64,000 bases of DNA from Herbaspirillum aquaticum (GTDB lineage: Bacteria > Pseudomonadota > Gammaproteobacteria > Burkholderiales > Burkholderiaceae_D), in the NCBI RefSeq assembly GCF_002213425.1, contig NZ_NJGV01000018.1, positions 94,846-158,845 on the forward strand. The letters run 5' to 3'. Below, piece after piece: positions 8,312 through 17,966 of the stretch (positions within the stretch are counted from its first letter, which is position 1; each line of letters opens with the position of its first letter). Position numbers and translations under genes: made by a program. The notes beneath the pieces are model-generated. The model saw only the letters and a list, made by a program, of their open reading frames with translations, was not told the DNA's origin and made no database searches.

Positions 8312-8956
8312 TCAGCGATCCACCTCATCCAGCGTCTCCCGCCGGAGATGCCCGATCTCGCCCCAGGAGCGGATGTGGGCACGTTCCCCATCCCAGTGCA
8401 GGCGATTGACGCTGGCATTGAAGATGTCAAACGTGCGTGGCTGGGCAAAGGAAGTCTGGCTGGCCCAGTGGTGCACGCACTCCAGCACGCCGCCATGGGT
8501 GACGATGGCCACCTTGCGATAGCGGCCCGAGGCCAGCACGCGCTGCACGGCTGCCACCGAACGTTCATAGAATTCGCGCATGGTTTCGGCGATGCGCTCG
8601 CCGGCGGGATAGCGGAAGTCCGGCTCGCGCGCCTTCCACTGGCGATACGCCTCCGGATAGCGCGCCTCGATCTCGGTATGGCGCAAGCCTTCGAAACCGC
8701 CATAGCAGCGCTCGCGCAAACCCGCATCGATCTGCACCGCCAATCCCGCCGCACCGGCCACGGCCTGGGCCGTATCGCGTGCGCGCTGCAGGTCGCTGGC
8801 GAAGACGGCATCGATGCCCTCCCCCGCCAGCGCCTCGCCCAGCGCCAGGACCTGGCGCTGGCCGGCCTCGTTCAGGCCGATGTCGATATGCCCTTGCAGG
8901 CGCTTGTCCACGTTCCAGTCGGTTTCGCCGTGGCGGATCAGCAGGATGTCGGTCAT
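8312..8956 (-). CDS. Histidine phosphatase / phosphoglycerate mutase family
   Basis: 214 residues. N-terminal LLIRHGETDWN contains the RHG catalytic motif with the phospho-accepting His; FASDLQRARDTAQ, LRERCYGGFEG and VTHGGVLECV complete the active site. It belongs to the GpmB/CobC/PhoE-like branch of small-molecule phosphatases rather than glycolytic mutase, but the substrate cannot be read from sequence. It ends the minus-strand run tyrS-dtd-ybhB and starts 14 bases after the preceding gene. Confidence 0.88.
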   Translation of the reverse strand: MTDILLIRHGETDWNVDKRLQGHIDIGLNEAGQRQVLALGEALAGEGIDAVFASDLQRARDTAQAVAGAAGLAVQIDAGLRERCYGGFEGLRHTEIEARYPEAYRQWKAREPDFRYPAGERIAETMREFYERSVAAVQRVLASGRYRKVAIVTHGGVLECVHHWASQTSFAQPRTFDIFNASVNRLHWDGERAHIRSWGEIGHLRRETLDEVDR

Positions 8957-8970
8957 GCAGTCAAGTCAGG

Positions 8971-9618
8971 TCAGCTACGCGGTACCGCGTTGGGGTTGAG
9001 GGTGTAAAGGCCCGTGATGGCAGCCTGATCCAGCACATGGTCGCGCAGCGCAGTGACCACCACCGAACCTTCCAGGTTGCCGGACACCGGCAGCTGCTGC
9101 ACGTCCAGTGCGTAGAGGGTGAAGATGTAGCGGTGCACCAGCGCATCATTCCACGGCGGGCAGGGGCCGTCGTAGCCGAAGTAGTCGCCGCGCATGTCGC
9201 CGTCGCCGGCGAACCAGCCGGTGTAGTCATTGATGCCCTGGCGCGCGCCCGGCATGACCTCGCCCAGCACGGCCGGGCCCGGCTTGCCGCGTGCGGTCAC
9301 GCCGTTGCTGAACTGGCCGGCCTTGATTTCGCTCACGCCCGCCGGAATGTCCACCAGCGTCCAGTGATAGAAATCCACACGCGGCAGCTCCAGCGGTACG
9401 GTCTTGCCTTCCTGGTTCACATCGTCGCCGCGCGAGGGCACGTCGGGATCATGCACCACCAGCGCCAGCGACTTGGTGCCGGCCGGCAGGTCGCTCCAGC
9501 CGAAGTGCGGATTGCGATTGGCAGCGAGGGCCACGTGGGTCTTGGGATCCATCACCGCAAAGGCGAATTCGCCGGGGATGTTGGCACCGTCCTTGAAAGA
9601 ATCGCTCCAGAATTTCAT
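8971..9618 (-). CDS. YbhB/YbcL family Raf-kinase-inhibitor-like (PEBP) protein
   Basis: 215 residues from ATG 9618, preceded by a near-perfect ribosome site (TAGGAGGTGAT), which rules out the upstream ATG at 9651. PEBP-fold motifs: LALVVHDPDVPSRG, YHWTLVDIPAGV and GYDGPCPPWND, with HRYIFTLYALD near the end. Bacterial PEBP-like proteins are cytosolic or periplasmic and of unclear function; this one has no signal peptide. Confidence 0.9.
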   Translation of the reverse strand: MKFWSDSFKDGANIPGEFAFAVMDPKTHVALAANRNPHFGWSDLPAGTKSLALVVHDPDVPSRGDDVNQEGKTVPLELPRVDFYHWTLVDIPAGVSEIKAGQFSNGVTARGKPGPAVLGEVMPGARQGINDYTGWFAGDGDMRGDYFGYDGPCPPWNDALVHRYIFTLYALDVQQLPVSGNLEGSVVVTALRDHVLDQAAITGLYTLNPNAVPRS

Positions 9619-9705
9619 ATCACCTCCTAAAAGTAAGGCCACATGCAACACGCATTACGAATTCATTTGGGGACGCGCCGCCGGGCTTCAATGCCGGGCT
9701 GGCTA

Positions 9706-10188
9706 TTATCCGGTAACGTTCATATCGGCAGCCGGGGCCTTGGGCTTGACCTGCAGCCAGAAGGTCACCGGACCGTCGTTGGTGAGCGACACCTTCATAT
9801 CGGCCCCGAAGCGCCCTGTTCCCACGCTCTGCTCGCCATGGCGCGCACGCGCCTGCGCCACGAAATGGTCGAACAGTTGCCGTCCCAGTTCCGGTGCCGC
9901 AGCAGGCGTGAAGGAGGGGCGCGTGCCTGAATTGGTATCGGCCGCCAGCGTGAATTGCGGGATCAGCAGCAAGCCGCCTTGCACGTCGGCAACGCTGCGG
10001 TTCATCTTGCCGGCCTCGTCGCTGAAGACGCGATAGGCCAGCAGCTTCTTCAGGAGGGCATCGGCTTCGGCCGGGGTGTCGTTGCGCTCGGCGCAGACCA
10101 GCACCATGAGCCCGGTGCCGATGCTGCCCAGCGTCTGGCCATCCACCACCACCGAGGCCTGGCTGACCCGCTGCAAGAGAGCGATCAT
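9706..10188 (-). CDS. dtd: D-aminoacyl-tRNA deacylase
   Basis: 160 residues. [17 protein letters not shown] starts the family; the catalytic [11 protein letters not shown] motif and the NDGPVTFWL segment (NxGPVT) are both present. DTD hydrolyses D-amino acids (and glycine) from mischarged tRNA, protecting translation. It lies 12 bases downstream of tyrS on the same strand; tyrosyl-tRNA synthetase is a known source of D-Tyr-tRNA, so the linkage makes functional sense. Confidence 0.96.
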   Translation of the reverse strand: MIALLQRVSQASVVVDGQTLGSIGTGLMVLVCAERNDTPAEADALLKKLLAYRVFSDEAGKMNRSVADVQGGLLLIPQFTLAADTNSGTRPSFTPAAAPELGRQLFDHFVAQARARHGEQSVGTGRFGADMKVSLTNDGPVTFWLQVKPKAPAADMNVTG

Positions 10189-10200
10189 GCGCGCTCCAGC

Positions 10201-11469
10201 TTACGCCAGGGTGACGCGGGCGAACTTGCGCTTGCCCACTTGCACCACGCACTGGCCGGCCTCGACCTTCAGGCCCTTGTCGCTGATGACGGTGCCGTCG
10301 ATGCGCACACCGCCCTGCTCCACCATGCGCAGCGCTTCCGAGGTGGAGGCGCACAGGTTGGCCTGCTTCAACAACTGGCCGATGCCCAGCGGCGCGCCCG
10401 ACAGCGAAACTTCCGGGATATCGTCCGGGATGCCGCCCTTGGAGCGGTTCACGAAGTCGGCCAGCGCATCTTCGGCAGCCTGCTGCGAGTGGAAGCGGGC
10501 GACGATTTCCTGGGCCAGCGCCACCTTGATGTCACGCGGGTTCTTGCCGGCGTCGACCTCGGCCTTGTAGCCGGCGATCTCGGCCATCGAACGGAACGAC
10601 AGCAGGTCGTAGTAGCGCCACATCATCACGTCGGAAATGCTCATCACCTTGGCGAACATGGTGTTGGCCGGTTCGGTGATGCCGATGTAATTGCCCTTGG
10701 ACTTGGACATCTTTTCCACCCCGTCCAGGCCTTCCAAGAGCGGCATGGTCAGGATGCACTGCGGCTCCTGGCCGAAGTCCTTCTGCAGTTCGCGGCCCAC
10801 CAGCAGGTTGAATTTCTGGTCGGTGCCGCCCAGTTCCAGGTCCGACTTCAGGGCCACCGAGTCATAACCCTGCATCAACGGGTAGAGGAATTCATGCACC
10901 GAAATCGGCGTGCCTTCCTTGAAGCGCTTGGTGAAGTCATCGCGCTCCATCATGCGTGCCACCGTGTAGCGCGAGGCCAGCTGGATCATGCCGCGGCTGC
11001 CCAGGGCGTCGCACCATTCGGAGTTGTAGCGGATCTCGGTCTTGCCCGGATCCAGCACCAGGCTGGCCTGGGCGAAATAGGTCTTGGCGTTGATCTCGAT
11101 CTGCTCGCGCGACAGCGGCGGACGGGTGGCATTGCGGCCGGACGGGTCGCCGATCATGGAGGTGAAGTCGCCGATCAGGAAGATCACCTGGTGGCCCAGG
11201 TTCTGCAGCTGGCGCATCTTGTTCAAGACCACGGTGTGGCCCAGGTGCAGGTCAGGCGCGGTCGGGTCCAGGCCCAGCTTGATGCGCAGCGGCTGGCCGC
11301 TTTGCTCGGCGCGCGCCAGCTTTTGCGCGAATTCGCTTTCGATGAGCAGCTCATCGATGCCGCGCTTGGTGATGGCCAGCGCCTCCTGCACCTTGTCGGT
11401 GAGGGGCAGGCGGGAGGGGGCTGCAGGGGCAGGCGCAGCGGCGGCGGAGGTGGACTGGTCGGCGTTCAT
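10201..11469 (-). CDS. tyrS: Tyrosyl-tRNA synthetase
   Basis: 422 residues. Class I synthetase signatures: HLGHT at about 76-80 (HIGH) and KMSKSKGN (KMSKS), plus [19 protein letters not shown] (in pieces) and [20 protein letters not shown] for tyrosine and ATP binding. A C-terminal S4 RNA-binding domain carries [15 protein letters not shown]. The N-terminus has an Ala/Pro-rich extension of about 18 residues. It charges tRNA-Tyr. First gene of the run tyrS-dtd-ybhB-phosphatase, divergent from the M23 peptidase gene. Confidence 0.97.
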   Translation of the reverse strand: MNADQSTSAAAAPAPAAPSRLPLTDKVQEALAITKRGIDELLIESEFAQKLARAEQSGQPLRIKLGLDPTAPDLHLGHTVVLNKMRQLQNLGHQVIFLIGDFTSMIGDPSGRNATRPPLSREQIEINAKTYFAQASLVLDPGKTEIRYNSEWCDALGSRGMIQLASRYTVARMMERDDFTKRFKEGTPISVHEFLYPLMQGYDSVALKSDLELGGTDQKFNLLVGRELQKDFGQEPQCILTMPLLEGLDGVEKMSKSKGNYIGITEPANTMFAKVMSISDVMMWRYYDLLSFRSMAEIAGYKAEVDAGKNPRDIKVALAQEIVARFHSQQAAEDALADFVNRSKGGIPDDIPEVSLSGAPLGIGQLLKQANLCASTSEALRMVEQGGVRIDGTVISDKGLKVEAGQCVVQVGKRKFARVTLA

Positions 11470-11519
11470 CGATATAACTAAAAAATTGGCTTTTGTAGGA
11501 CAGGACCGCTAAATCGTGT

Positions 11520-11528
11520 TGCTATAAT
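11520..11528 (+). promoter_or_regulatory. Extended -10 promoter for M23 peptidase gene
   Basis: TGCTATAAT combines an extended -10 TG with a consensus TATAAT (11523-11528); no good -35 is visible, as is common for extended -10 promoters. It implies a leader of about 180 bases. Confidence 0.5.
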
Positions 11529-11713
11529 TCCGACTTTCGTTTTTTCTGCCCAGCGCCAGGACGCGGCCTCAGAAGCTCAGCAGCAGGAAAACGTTCTCGA
11601 CCCGTAAGCGATGTTACGCGGGCGCAACACGGCGGGGGGACAGGAAACGCCGCATTGCAGCCATCACCCGCCATCCGCCACGGAAACGTCAGATTTTAAC
11701 GTATTCGGTTTGC

Positions 11714-13111
11714 ATGTTCCCACAAGATAAACTCAAGCACGTCTCGTCCCTGTGCTTCTCCGCGTTGCAGTCCTGCCACCACAAAGTCGCCGCTTCCTCG
11801 CCCAAGACCCGCATCATCGGCGCCAGCGCCCTGTTCCTGGCCGCCTTCACCATCGGTGCGGCCGGCTTCGCCCCGGCCGAGCCGGACCTGCGCGATGCCC
11901 CGGTGAACCCGATTTCCAAGGAACTGGCCCTGCCCGACCTGCAACAGCAGGTCAGTGCACTGGAAGAGCGTTCGCAGTATTACGTCAACGAAGAGAAGGT
12001 CCGCAGCGGCGACACCCTGGCCACCCTGCTCAACCGCCTGGGCGTGGATGACGACGAGGCCACCGCCTTCATCAAGTCCGATACCCTGGCGCGCGCGGTG
12101 ATGCAGTTGCGCGCCGGCAAGCGTGTGGTCGCCCAGACCGACGACAACGGCGAGCTCATCAAACTCTCCGCCACCCTGGACGATGGCAGCGATACCCCCA
12201 AGAACCTGGTGATCGCGCGCCATGACGGCAAGCTCAGCGCCGAAGCCCAGCCGGCCGTGCTGGAGCGCCGCGTGGAAATGCGCGCCGGCACCATCTTCTC
12301 CTCGCTCTTTGCCGCCACCGACACGGCGCAGATCCCCGATGCGGTGGCCATGCAGCTGGTGGACATGTTTGCCACCAACATCAACTTCGCCTCCGACCTG
12401 CGCCGCGGCGACCGTTTCAACGTGGTCTACGAGACCTACTACCAGAACGGCGACCTGGTACGCACCGGGCGCGTGCTGGCCGGTGAATTCGACAATGCCG
12501 GCAACCGCTACCAGGCCGTGTGGTTCAGCGATCCGGCCAGCAAGACCGGCGGTGGCGGTTATTACGCTTTCGATGGCAAGTCGCTCAAGAAGGCTTTCCT
12601 GAAGTCGCCCCTGGCCTTCACCCGTATCTCTTCCGGTTTCTCGATGCGCCTGCACCCTATCCTGGGCCAGTGGAAGCAGCACACCGGCGTGGACTTCGCC
12701 GCACCGACCGGCACGCCCATCCATGCAGCAGCCGATGGCGTGGTCGATTTCGTGGGCCAGCAGAATGGCTACGGCAACATCGTCGTCATCAAGCACTGGA
12801 GCGGCTACTCCACCGCCTACGGCCACATGAGCCGCTTCTCGCCCAACATCAAGAAGGGCATGAAGGTCAGCCAGAACGACGTGATCGGCTTCGTCGGCAT
12901 GACCGGCTGGGCCACCGGGCCGCACCTGCATTACGAGTTCCGCGTCAACAACCAGCCGCGCAACCCGCTGTCGGTGGAGGTGCCCAACAACCAGGCCCTG
13001 ACCGGCCCGCAGTTGCAGCGCTTCCGTACCGTGGCGGCCGACATGCAGCATCGCATGGCCATGCTGCGCGTGCCGGGTGCGCCCGATGTGAAGCTGGCTG
13101 CAGCCAAGTAA
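11714..13111 (+). CDS. M23 family metallopeptidase (OapA/LysM-like plus LytM domain)
   Basis: 465 residues. A single N-terminal membrane segment (about 33-52, IIGASALFLAAFTIGAAGF) anchors it in the inner membrane. A LysM/OapA-like region (VRSGDTLATLLNRLGV) precedes the Csd3-like middle. The C-terminal LytM domain has both zinc motifs: HTGVD (His323, Asp327) and HLHYE (His404/406). Predicted to cut peptidoglycan cross-bridges in the periplasm. No strong ribosome site precedes the ATG. It lies 80 bases upstream of anmK, so synthesis and recycling of wall material are paired. Confidence 0.93.
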   Translation: MFPQDKLKHVSSLCFSALQSCHHKVAASSPKTRIIGASALFLAAFTIGAAGFAPAEPDLRDAPVNPISKELALPDLQQQVSALEERSQYYVNEEKVRSGDTLATLLNRLGVDDDEATAFIKSDTLARAVMQLRAGKRVVAQTDDNGELIKLSATLDDGSDTPKNLVIARHDGKLSAEAQPAVLERRVEMRAGTIFSSLFAATDTAQIPDAVAMQLVDMFATNINFASDLRRGDRFNVVYETYYQNGDLVRTGRVLAGEFDNAGNRYQAVWFSDPASKTGGGGYYAFDGKSLKKAFLKSPLAFTRISSGFSMRLHPILGQWKQHTGVDFAAPTGTPIHAAADGVVDFVGQQNGYGNIVVIKHWSGYSTAYGHMSRFSPNIKKGMKVSQNDVIGFVGMTGWATGPHLHYEFRVNNQPRNPLSVEVPNNQALTGPQLQRFRTVAADMQHRMAMLRVPGAPDVKLAAAK

Positions 13112-13191
13112 GGGACGGCTGTCCCGACTCCCCGACCAGGGCGGCGCTGTAGAATCAGCGGCCGCCCTTTTCTTTTTCCGACCTGCCTGCC

Positions 13192-14310
13192 ATGAACGAT
13201 TCCTCCCATTTGACCATCGGCCTGATGTCCGGCACCAGTCTTGACGGCGTCGACGGTGTCCTGGCCGCCTTTGACGGCCAGGCGATCTCCGCCACGCTGG
13301 CGGCGGCTTACGTGCCCTTCCCCGCCCACCTGCGCGCGGACCTGATGGCCCTGCAGGCCGCTGGCCCCAACGAGATCGAACGCGAAGCCCTGGCCGCCAA
13401 TGCGCTGGCCGTGCATTACGCCGACTGCGTGGCGCAACTGCTGCTGCAGGCCGGCAAGACGGCCGCGGACGTGCGCCTGGTAGGCGTGCATGGGCAGACC
13501 ATCCGCCATCGCCCCGAACTCGGCTTCACCCGCCAGACCAACAACCCGGCGCTGCTGGCCGAACTGTGCAACATCGACGTGGTCGCCGACTTCCGCAGCC
13601 GCGACGTGGCTGCGGGCGGCCAGGGCGCACCGCTGGTGCCGGCCTTCCATCGCGCCATCTTCGGGGATGCGGCGCAGTCGCGGGTGGTGGTCAACATCGG
13701 CGGCATCGCCAACATCAGCATCCTGCCTGCCAGCGAAGACGGCGCTTACGGCTTCGATACCGGCCCCGGCAATGCGCTCATGGATGGCTGGATCCACCTG
13801 CACCAGCAACGCGCCTATGACGCCAACGGCGACTGGGGCGCATCGGGACAGGTGCACGCAGGGCTGCTGGCGCAATTGCGGGATGAGCCCTTCTTCCGCG
13901 CGCCGCCGCCCAAGAGTTCGGGACGCGACCTGTTCCACCTCGACTGGCTGCAAGCAGCCCTGCTGCGTACCGGCTCCGCACTTGCACCGGAAGACGTCCA
14001 GGCCACGCTGGCCATGCTCACGGCCAGCACGATTGCCGACGCCATCGTGGCGCACGCACCCTTGGCCCGCCAGGTCTACGTCTGTGGAGGTGGGGCCGAA
14101 AATGCCTTCCTGATGCGACTGTTGCAGCGGCAACTGCAAGGTCGTGCCAGCGTGCAGTCGACGGCTGTGCTTGGCGTGGCACCGCAGCATGTCGAGGCGC
14201 TGGCCTTTGCATGGCTGGCGCGGCGCTTTGACCTGCGCCTGCCGGGCAACCTGCCCGCAGTCACGGGGGCACGTGGCCTGCGCGTGCTGGGTGCGCTCTA
14301 CCCTGCATAA
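13192..14310 (+). CDS. anmK: Anhydro-N-acetylmuramic acid kinase
   Basis: 372 residues. GLMSGTSLDGVD near the N-terminus is the ATPase motif; GVHGQTIRHRP, NIGGIANISIL and YGFDTGPGNALMDG follow in family order, and VYVCGGGAENAFLM lies near the C-terminus. It phosphorylates and opens anhydroMurNAc to MurNAc-6-P during wall recycling. It follows the M23 peptidase; ampD and mpl in the same window belong to the same recycling pathway. Confidence 0.97.
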   Translation: MNDSSHLTIGLMSGTSLDGVDGVLAAFDGQAISATLAAAYVPFPAHLRADLMALQAAGPNEIEREALAANALAVHYADCVAQLLLQAGKTAADVRLVGVHGQTIRHRPELGFTRQTNNPALLAELCNIDVVADFRSRDVAAGGQGAPLVPAFHRAIFGDAAQSRVVVNIGGIANISILPASEDGAYGFDTGPGNALMDGWIHLHQQRAYDANGDWGASGQVHAGLLAQLRDEPFFRAPPPKSSGRDLFHLDWLQAALLRTGSALAPEDVQATLAMLTASTIADAIVAHAPLARQVYVCGGGAENAFLMRLLQRQLQGRASVQSTAVLGVAPQHVEALAFAWLARRFDLRLPGNLPAVTGARGLRVLGALYPA

Positions 14311-14332
14311 GGCCTGACCCGCACCAGCAAAG

Positions 14333-14367
14333 AAAAAGCCGTCCGGTATTGAGCCGGACGGCTTTTT
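14333..14367 (+). terminator. Terminator after anmK
   Basis: Perfect 9-base stem GCCGTCCGG / CCGGACGGC (14338-14346, 14354-14362), 7-base loop, followed by TTTTT. Confidence 0.92.
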
Positions 14368-14451
14368 CATGTCATGTCGATAGCGAACGGTGCCGTATCG
14401 AAAAAGAGCTTGGTAAAGCTGGTAAAGGAATTGGTAACAACCGTGACCAGA

Positions 14452-14922
14452 TTAGTAACGGCTGATACGACCGTTATCCAGCCGGACGCGGTCACCCACG
14501 CGGAAATCGGTATTGTCTTCCTGCGCGAAGGTCTGCAAGGACCCATCGCTCATGCGCACGCGGATGTTGTAGACCTGATGGCCCGCAGCGCTGTTGCGCT
14601 GGACCTGGTTACCCGCATAGGCACCGCCTGCGGCACCGGCAACGGTCGCCAGCACGCGGCCCGTGCCGCCGCCCACGGCGTTACCCAGCAGGCCACCGGC
14701 CACACCGCCCACCACCGCACCGGCCACGCCGTTGCTTTCCTTGTGGGTCACTTCGATGGCTTCCACCACGCCGGTCCCGGAATAGGCAGCCACACGCTCA
14801 TAGTTCTGCGAAGTGGGCGCCGCGCCATAGGGCGCCTGCTGCGGGCTGGCACAGCCGATCAGCAGACCGGCGAAGCTGGCGCTGACCACGGCCAGCGAGA
14901 TGTAGTGATGACGGATGGACAT
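14452..14922 (-). CDS. Glycine-zipper 2TM lipoprotein (SlyB/Pcp-like)
   Basis: 156 residues from ATG 14922, preceded by AGGAGAAC; the longer frame has no conserved N-terminus. A lipobox (LLIGC, Cys about 21) predicts lipidation. The middle is a glycine-zipper pair (VAGAVVGGVAGGLLGNAVGG, GAAGGAYAGNQ), then a small beta domain (YNIRVRMSDGSLQTF, DFRVGDRVRLDNGRI). Such outer-membrane lipoproteins support envelope integrity and are often under stress control. Confidence 0.9.
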   Translation of the reverse strand: MSIRHHYISLAVVSASFAGLLIGCASPQQAPYGAAPTSQNYERVAAYSGTGVVEAIEVTHKESNGVAGAVVGGVAGGLLGNAVGGGTGRVLATVAGAAGGAYAGNQVQRNSAAGHQVYNIRVRMSDGSLQTFAQEDNTDFRVGDRVRLDNGRISRY

Positions 14923-15088
14923 GAAGTTCTCCTCTGCATAAGACACGAATGCGACACGGATGCGCACCTGTGCGCGCATCTGCCATGGATGATGATTGCA
15001 GTGTGCCGCGCACACCTTGTGCGCGGCATCGGAGAAGCCCGGGAATCGTTGTCGGAAAAATGAGGACGTCGCCGTCAGCAGACAGGTC

Positions 15089-16054
15089 TCAATTGAGCCA
15101 GCCGCGCCGACGGAAATACCAGAAGGGCGCAATGGCCGAACCGATCATCATGAGGATGGCCAAGGGGTAGCCCACCACCCAATCCAGTTCCGGCATGACC
15201 TTGAAGTTCATGCCGTAGATGCTGGCGATCAAGGTGGGCGGCAGGAAGGCCACCGAGGCCACCGAGAAGATCTTGATGATCTTGTTCTGGTTGATGTTGA
15301 TGAAGCCGACGGTGGCATCCATCAGGAAGTTGATCTTGTCGAAGAGGAAGGCGGTGTGGCCATCCAGCGATTCGATGTCGCGCAGAATCTGGCGCGCATC
15401 CTCGAACTGCTCCGAACTGAGCAGACGGCCGCGCATCAGGAAACTGACCGCGCGGCGCGTGTCCATCATGTTGCGGCGGATGCGGCCGTTCAGGTCTTCC
15501 TCGTGGGCGATGGTGTTGAGCACTTCGGCGGCGGCCTGGTCGGACAGGCTTTTCTTGAGCACGCTGGTGCTCACCGCTTCGAGCTTCTGGTAGATGCCTT
15601 CGAGCGCGTCGGCGGAATATTCGGCATCGGTCTCGTAGAGGTCGAGCAGCACGTCACGGTAGTCGCCGATGGAACCGGGCCGCGAGCGTGCGCGCATGCG
15701 CACCAGGCGGAACACGGGCAGGTCTTCCGCATGGACCGAGAAGAGGATGTTGCGCGCCAGGATGAAGGCCACCGTCATGGTGGAGGAAGAATCGTCATCG
15801 CCTTCGAAGAGGAAGTCGGTGCGCAGGTGCAGGTCGCCGTTCTCGGCTTCGAAATAACGGGCCGACGCTTCGATGTCGCTGAATTCATCCTCGTCGGGCA
15901 GGGTCACGCCGTAGATGCTCTTGACCCAGGCGCGCTCTTCGTCATTGGGTTCGGTCAGGTCCACCCAGACCGGCGCGGCCTGTTCGAGGTCGGTGCGGCT
16001 GTCGATGTTGACCTGGCTCAGCCGTCCGTTTTGCAACACGAATACATTGATCAT
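15089..16054 (-). CDS. corA: CorA-family magnesium/divalent cation transporter
   Basis: 321 residues. The C-terminal pair of membrane helices carries the signature YGMNF (IYGMNFKVMPELDW) that forms the pore mouth; the large N-terminal domain is cytoplasmic, acidic and helical (LDLYETDAEYSADALEGIYQ). It works as a pentameric Mg2+/Co2+/Ni2+ channel. Monocistronic in appearance, about 34 bases from the lipoprotein leader. Confidence 0.94.
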   Translation of the reverse strand: MINVFVLQNGRLSQVNIDSRTDLEQAAPVWVDLTEPNDEERAWVKSIYGVTLPDEDEFSDIEASARYFEAENGDLHLRTDFLFEGDDDSSSTMTVAFILARNILFSVHAEDLPVFRLVRMRARSRPGSIGDYRDVLLDLYETDAEYSADALEGIYQKLEAVSTSVLKKSLSDQAAAEVLNTIAHEEDLNGRIRRNMMDTRRAVSFLMRGRLLSSEQFEDARQILRDIESLDGHTAFLFDKINFLMDATVGFININQNKIIKIFSVASVAFLPPTLIASIYGMNFKVMPELDWVVGYPLAILMMIGSAIAPFWYFRRRGWLN

Positions 16055-16250
16055 GGGTTCTCGCTCGGTGGAACGCGGGGGAAGAGTCCCGGGTGAAATG
16101 CGGCAGCCCGTGGCGACAGGCGCGAAACGTGCGCAAGTGTACGTTCAAGCCCCGTGCCAGGCAAGCGCCAATGCGCCGCATGCCGTACGGCCGTGGCCAA
16201 TGGCGCGCGCTGTCATACGGCGGTCATGTGGCTGCGGCAGCAGCGCCGGA

Positions 16251-16958
16251 TTACTTGTGTGTCGGCGGCAGCGTCGCTGCATTCATGCGGCGCAGGATCA
16301 GGCTGGTACGGGCGGCCAGGTAGCCGGAGCCGCGATTGCGGTCGTAATAGCGCGGACGCGGCAACATCACCGCCAGTCGGGCCGCCTGCTCCGCGCCAAG
16401 ATTGGCGGCCGTGGTGCGGTAGTAATGCTGGGCCGCAGCCTCGGCGCCGAAGACGCCATTGCCCCACTCCACCACGTTGAGGTAGAGCTCGAAGATGCGC
16501 TGCTTGTCCAGCAGGAATTCCAGCATGTAGGTGATGATGAATTCCTGGCCCTTGCGCAGATAGCTGCGCTCGCCCGAGAGGAACAGGTTCTTGGCCAGCT
16601 GCTGGGTGATGGTGGAACCGCCGGCGACTACCTTGCCCTTTTTCTCGTTCTTTTCGTAGGCCTTCTGCAAGGCCTCCCAATCGACGCCGTCATGCTCGGA
16701 GAAATTGGAATCTTCCGAGGCGATGATGGCGCGCTTGAGGTTGTTGGAGATGCGTGCATAGGGCACCCAACGGAATTGCAGCTGGGCATTCGGGTCCTTC
16801 TCGCGCAGGATGGACAACTGCTGGCGCATGAAGCTGGTGGACTCGGGGTTGTGGTCCTTCCACCACCAGATCTGCACGAAGAAGTACAGCTGCAGCAGCA
16901 GTACCAGCATGACGGGCAGGACGATGATCCAGAAGAGCAGCTTGCGTAGCGATTTCAT
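16251..16958 (-). CDS. mtgA: Monofunctional biosynthetic peptidoglycan transglycosylase
   Basis: 235 residues. N-terminal membrane anchor ([20 protein letters not shown]), then the GT51 domain: catalytic [13 protein letters not shown] (Glu), [28 protein letters not shown] and [16 protein letters not shown]. It polymerises lipid II into glycan strands. Length matches MtgA; there is no transpeptidase domain. It lies downstream of aroE on the same strand. Confidence 0.96.
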   Translation of the reverse strand: MKSLRKLLFWIIVLPVMLVLLLQLYFFVQIWWWKDHNPESTSFMRQQLSILREKDPNAQLQFRWVPYARISNNLKRAIIASEDSNFSEHDGVDWEALQKAYEKNEKKGKVVAGGSTITQQLAKNLFLSGERSYLRKGQEFIITYMLEFLLDKQRIFELYLNVVEWGNGVFGAEAAAQHYYRTTAANLGAEQAARLAVMLPRPRYYDRNRGSGYLAARTSLILRRMNAATLPPTHK

Positions 16959-16984
16959 GTGCCGGTGGTGGTTCTGTTCCAGGG

Positions 16985-17075
16985 TTCTAGCGATGCGGGG
17001 TCAACTCGACATGCAGACCTGCAGAGATGCAGAGATACAGACATGCTGTCCTGCAGTCCTCTACAGGTGTGACGG
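16985..17075. repeat. Short CAGA-rich degenerate repeats between aroE and mtgA
   Basis: The 3' intergenic stretch contains interspersed repeats of the type ATGCAGA, CTGCAGAG, ATGCAGAG, ATACAGAC, ATGCTGT, CTGCAGT. Imperfect and noncoding; likely slippage-derived. Confidence 0.35.
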
Positions 17076-17089
17076 ACTATGCCCTGCCT

Positions 17090-17905
17090 TTACTGTGACA
17101 ACTGCTGGCGCAGGCTGGCAAACACGTCGGCGGTGGCCGGCCGCACGCCGCGCCAGAGCAGGAAGGCTTCGGCCGCCTGCTCGACCAGCATGCCCAGCCC
17201 GTCGCGCACGCTGGCGCCATGCTGCTGGGCGCTCTGCATGAAGACGGTGGGCTGGCGGCCATACATCATGTCGTAGGCCAGGGTTTCGCTGCCGTAGACC
17301 GAGACTGGCAGTGGCGGCAGGTCGTCCGAGAGGCTGGCCGAGGTGGCATTGATGATGACATCGAACACGCCCTCCAGCTCGGCATAGGCGGCGCTGCGCA
17401 CCGGACCGTATTCGGCGAACTGCTGCGCCAGCTCCTGCGCCCGCGACTGCGTGCGGTTGACGATCACCAGCTCGGCCGGCTGCTGTTGCAGCAGCGGCAG
17501 CAGTGCGCCGCGCGAGGCGCCACCCGCGCCCAGCAGCAGGATGCGGCGTCCCGCCAGCGCCTGGCCGGCATTGGTCACGATGTCGGTGACCAGGCCGGCA
17601 CCATCGGTGTTGTCGCCAAGGATGCGGCCGCCTTCGAACTTGAGCGTATTGACCGCCCCCGCCAGGCGCGCACGCTCGGTCAGCTGATCGGCCAGCGCGT
17701 GGGCTTCCAGCTTGAAGGGAACGGTGACGTTGGCACCACGTCCGCCGCGCCGCCGGAATACCTGCACCGCCGCCTTGAAGCCGTGCAGCGGCGCCAGCAG
17801 GCGATCATAGTGCAGCGACTGGCCGGTCTGGGCAGCGAACTGCGCATGGATCTCGGGCGACTTGCTGTGGGCAATCGGGTTGCCGATGACGACGTATTCA
17901 TCCAT
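17090..17905 (-). CDS. aroE: Shikimate dehydrogenase (NADP+)
   Basis: 271 residues. N-terminal [15 protein letters not shown] (substrate site SKSP), [17 protein letters not shown] with the catalytic Lys, DNTDGAGLV, the Rossmann [16 protein letters not shown] for NADP phosphate, and [13 protein letters not shown]. It reduces 3-dehydroshikimate to shikimate, one step after AroQ, which is also encoded in this window. It lies between the TonB-like gene and mtgA. Confidence 0.97.
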   Translation of the reverse strand: MDEYVVIGNPIAHSKSPEIHAQFAAQTGQSLHYDRLLAPLHGFKAAVQVFRRRGGRGANVTVPFKLEAHALADQLTERARLAGAVNTLKFEGGRILGDNTDGAGLVTDIVTNAGQALAGRRILLLGAGGASRGALLPLLQQQPAELVIVNRTQSRAQELAQQFAEYGPVRSAAYAELEGVFDVIINATSASLSDDLPPLPVSVYGSETLAYDMMYGRQPTVFMQSAQQHGASVRDGLGMLVEQAAEAFLLWRGVRPATADVFASLRQQLSQ

Positions 17906-17966
17906 GGTGTTCTAGCTGCTCCCTCGTTCTCTGTTCTTGTCTGTAGCCGGGCCGCCGGCGCTGATG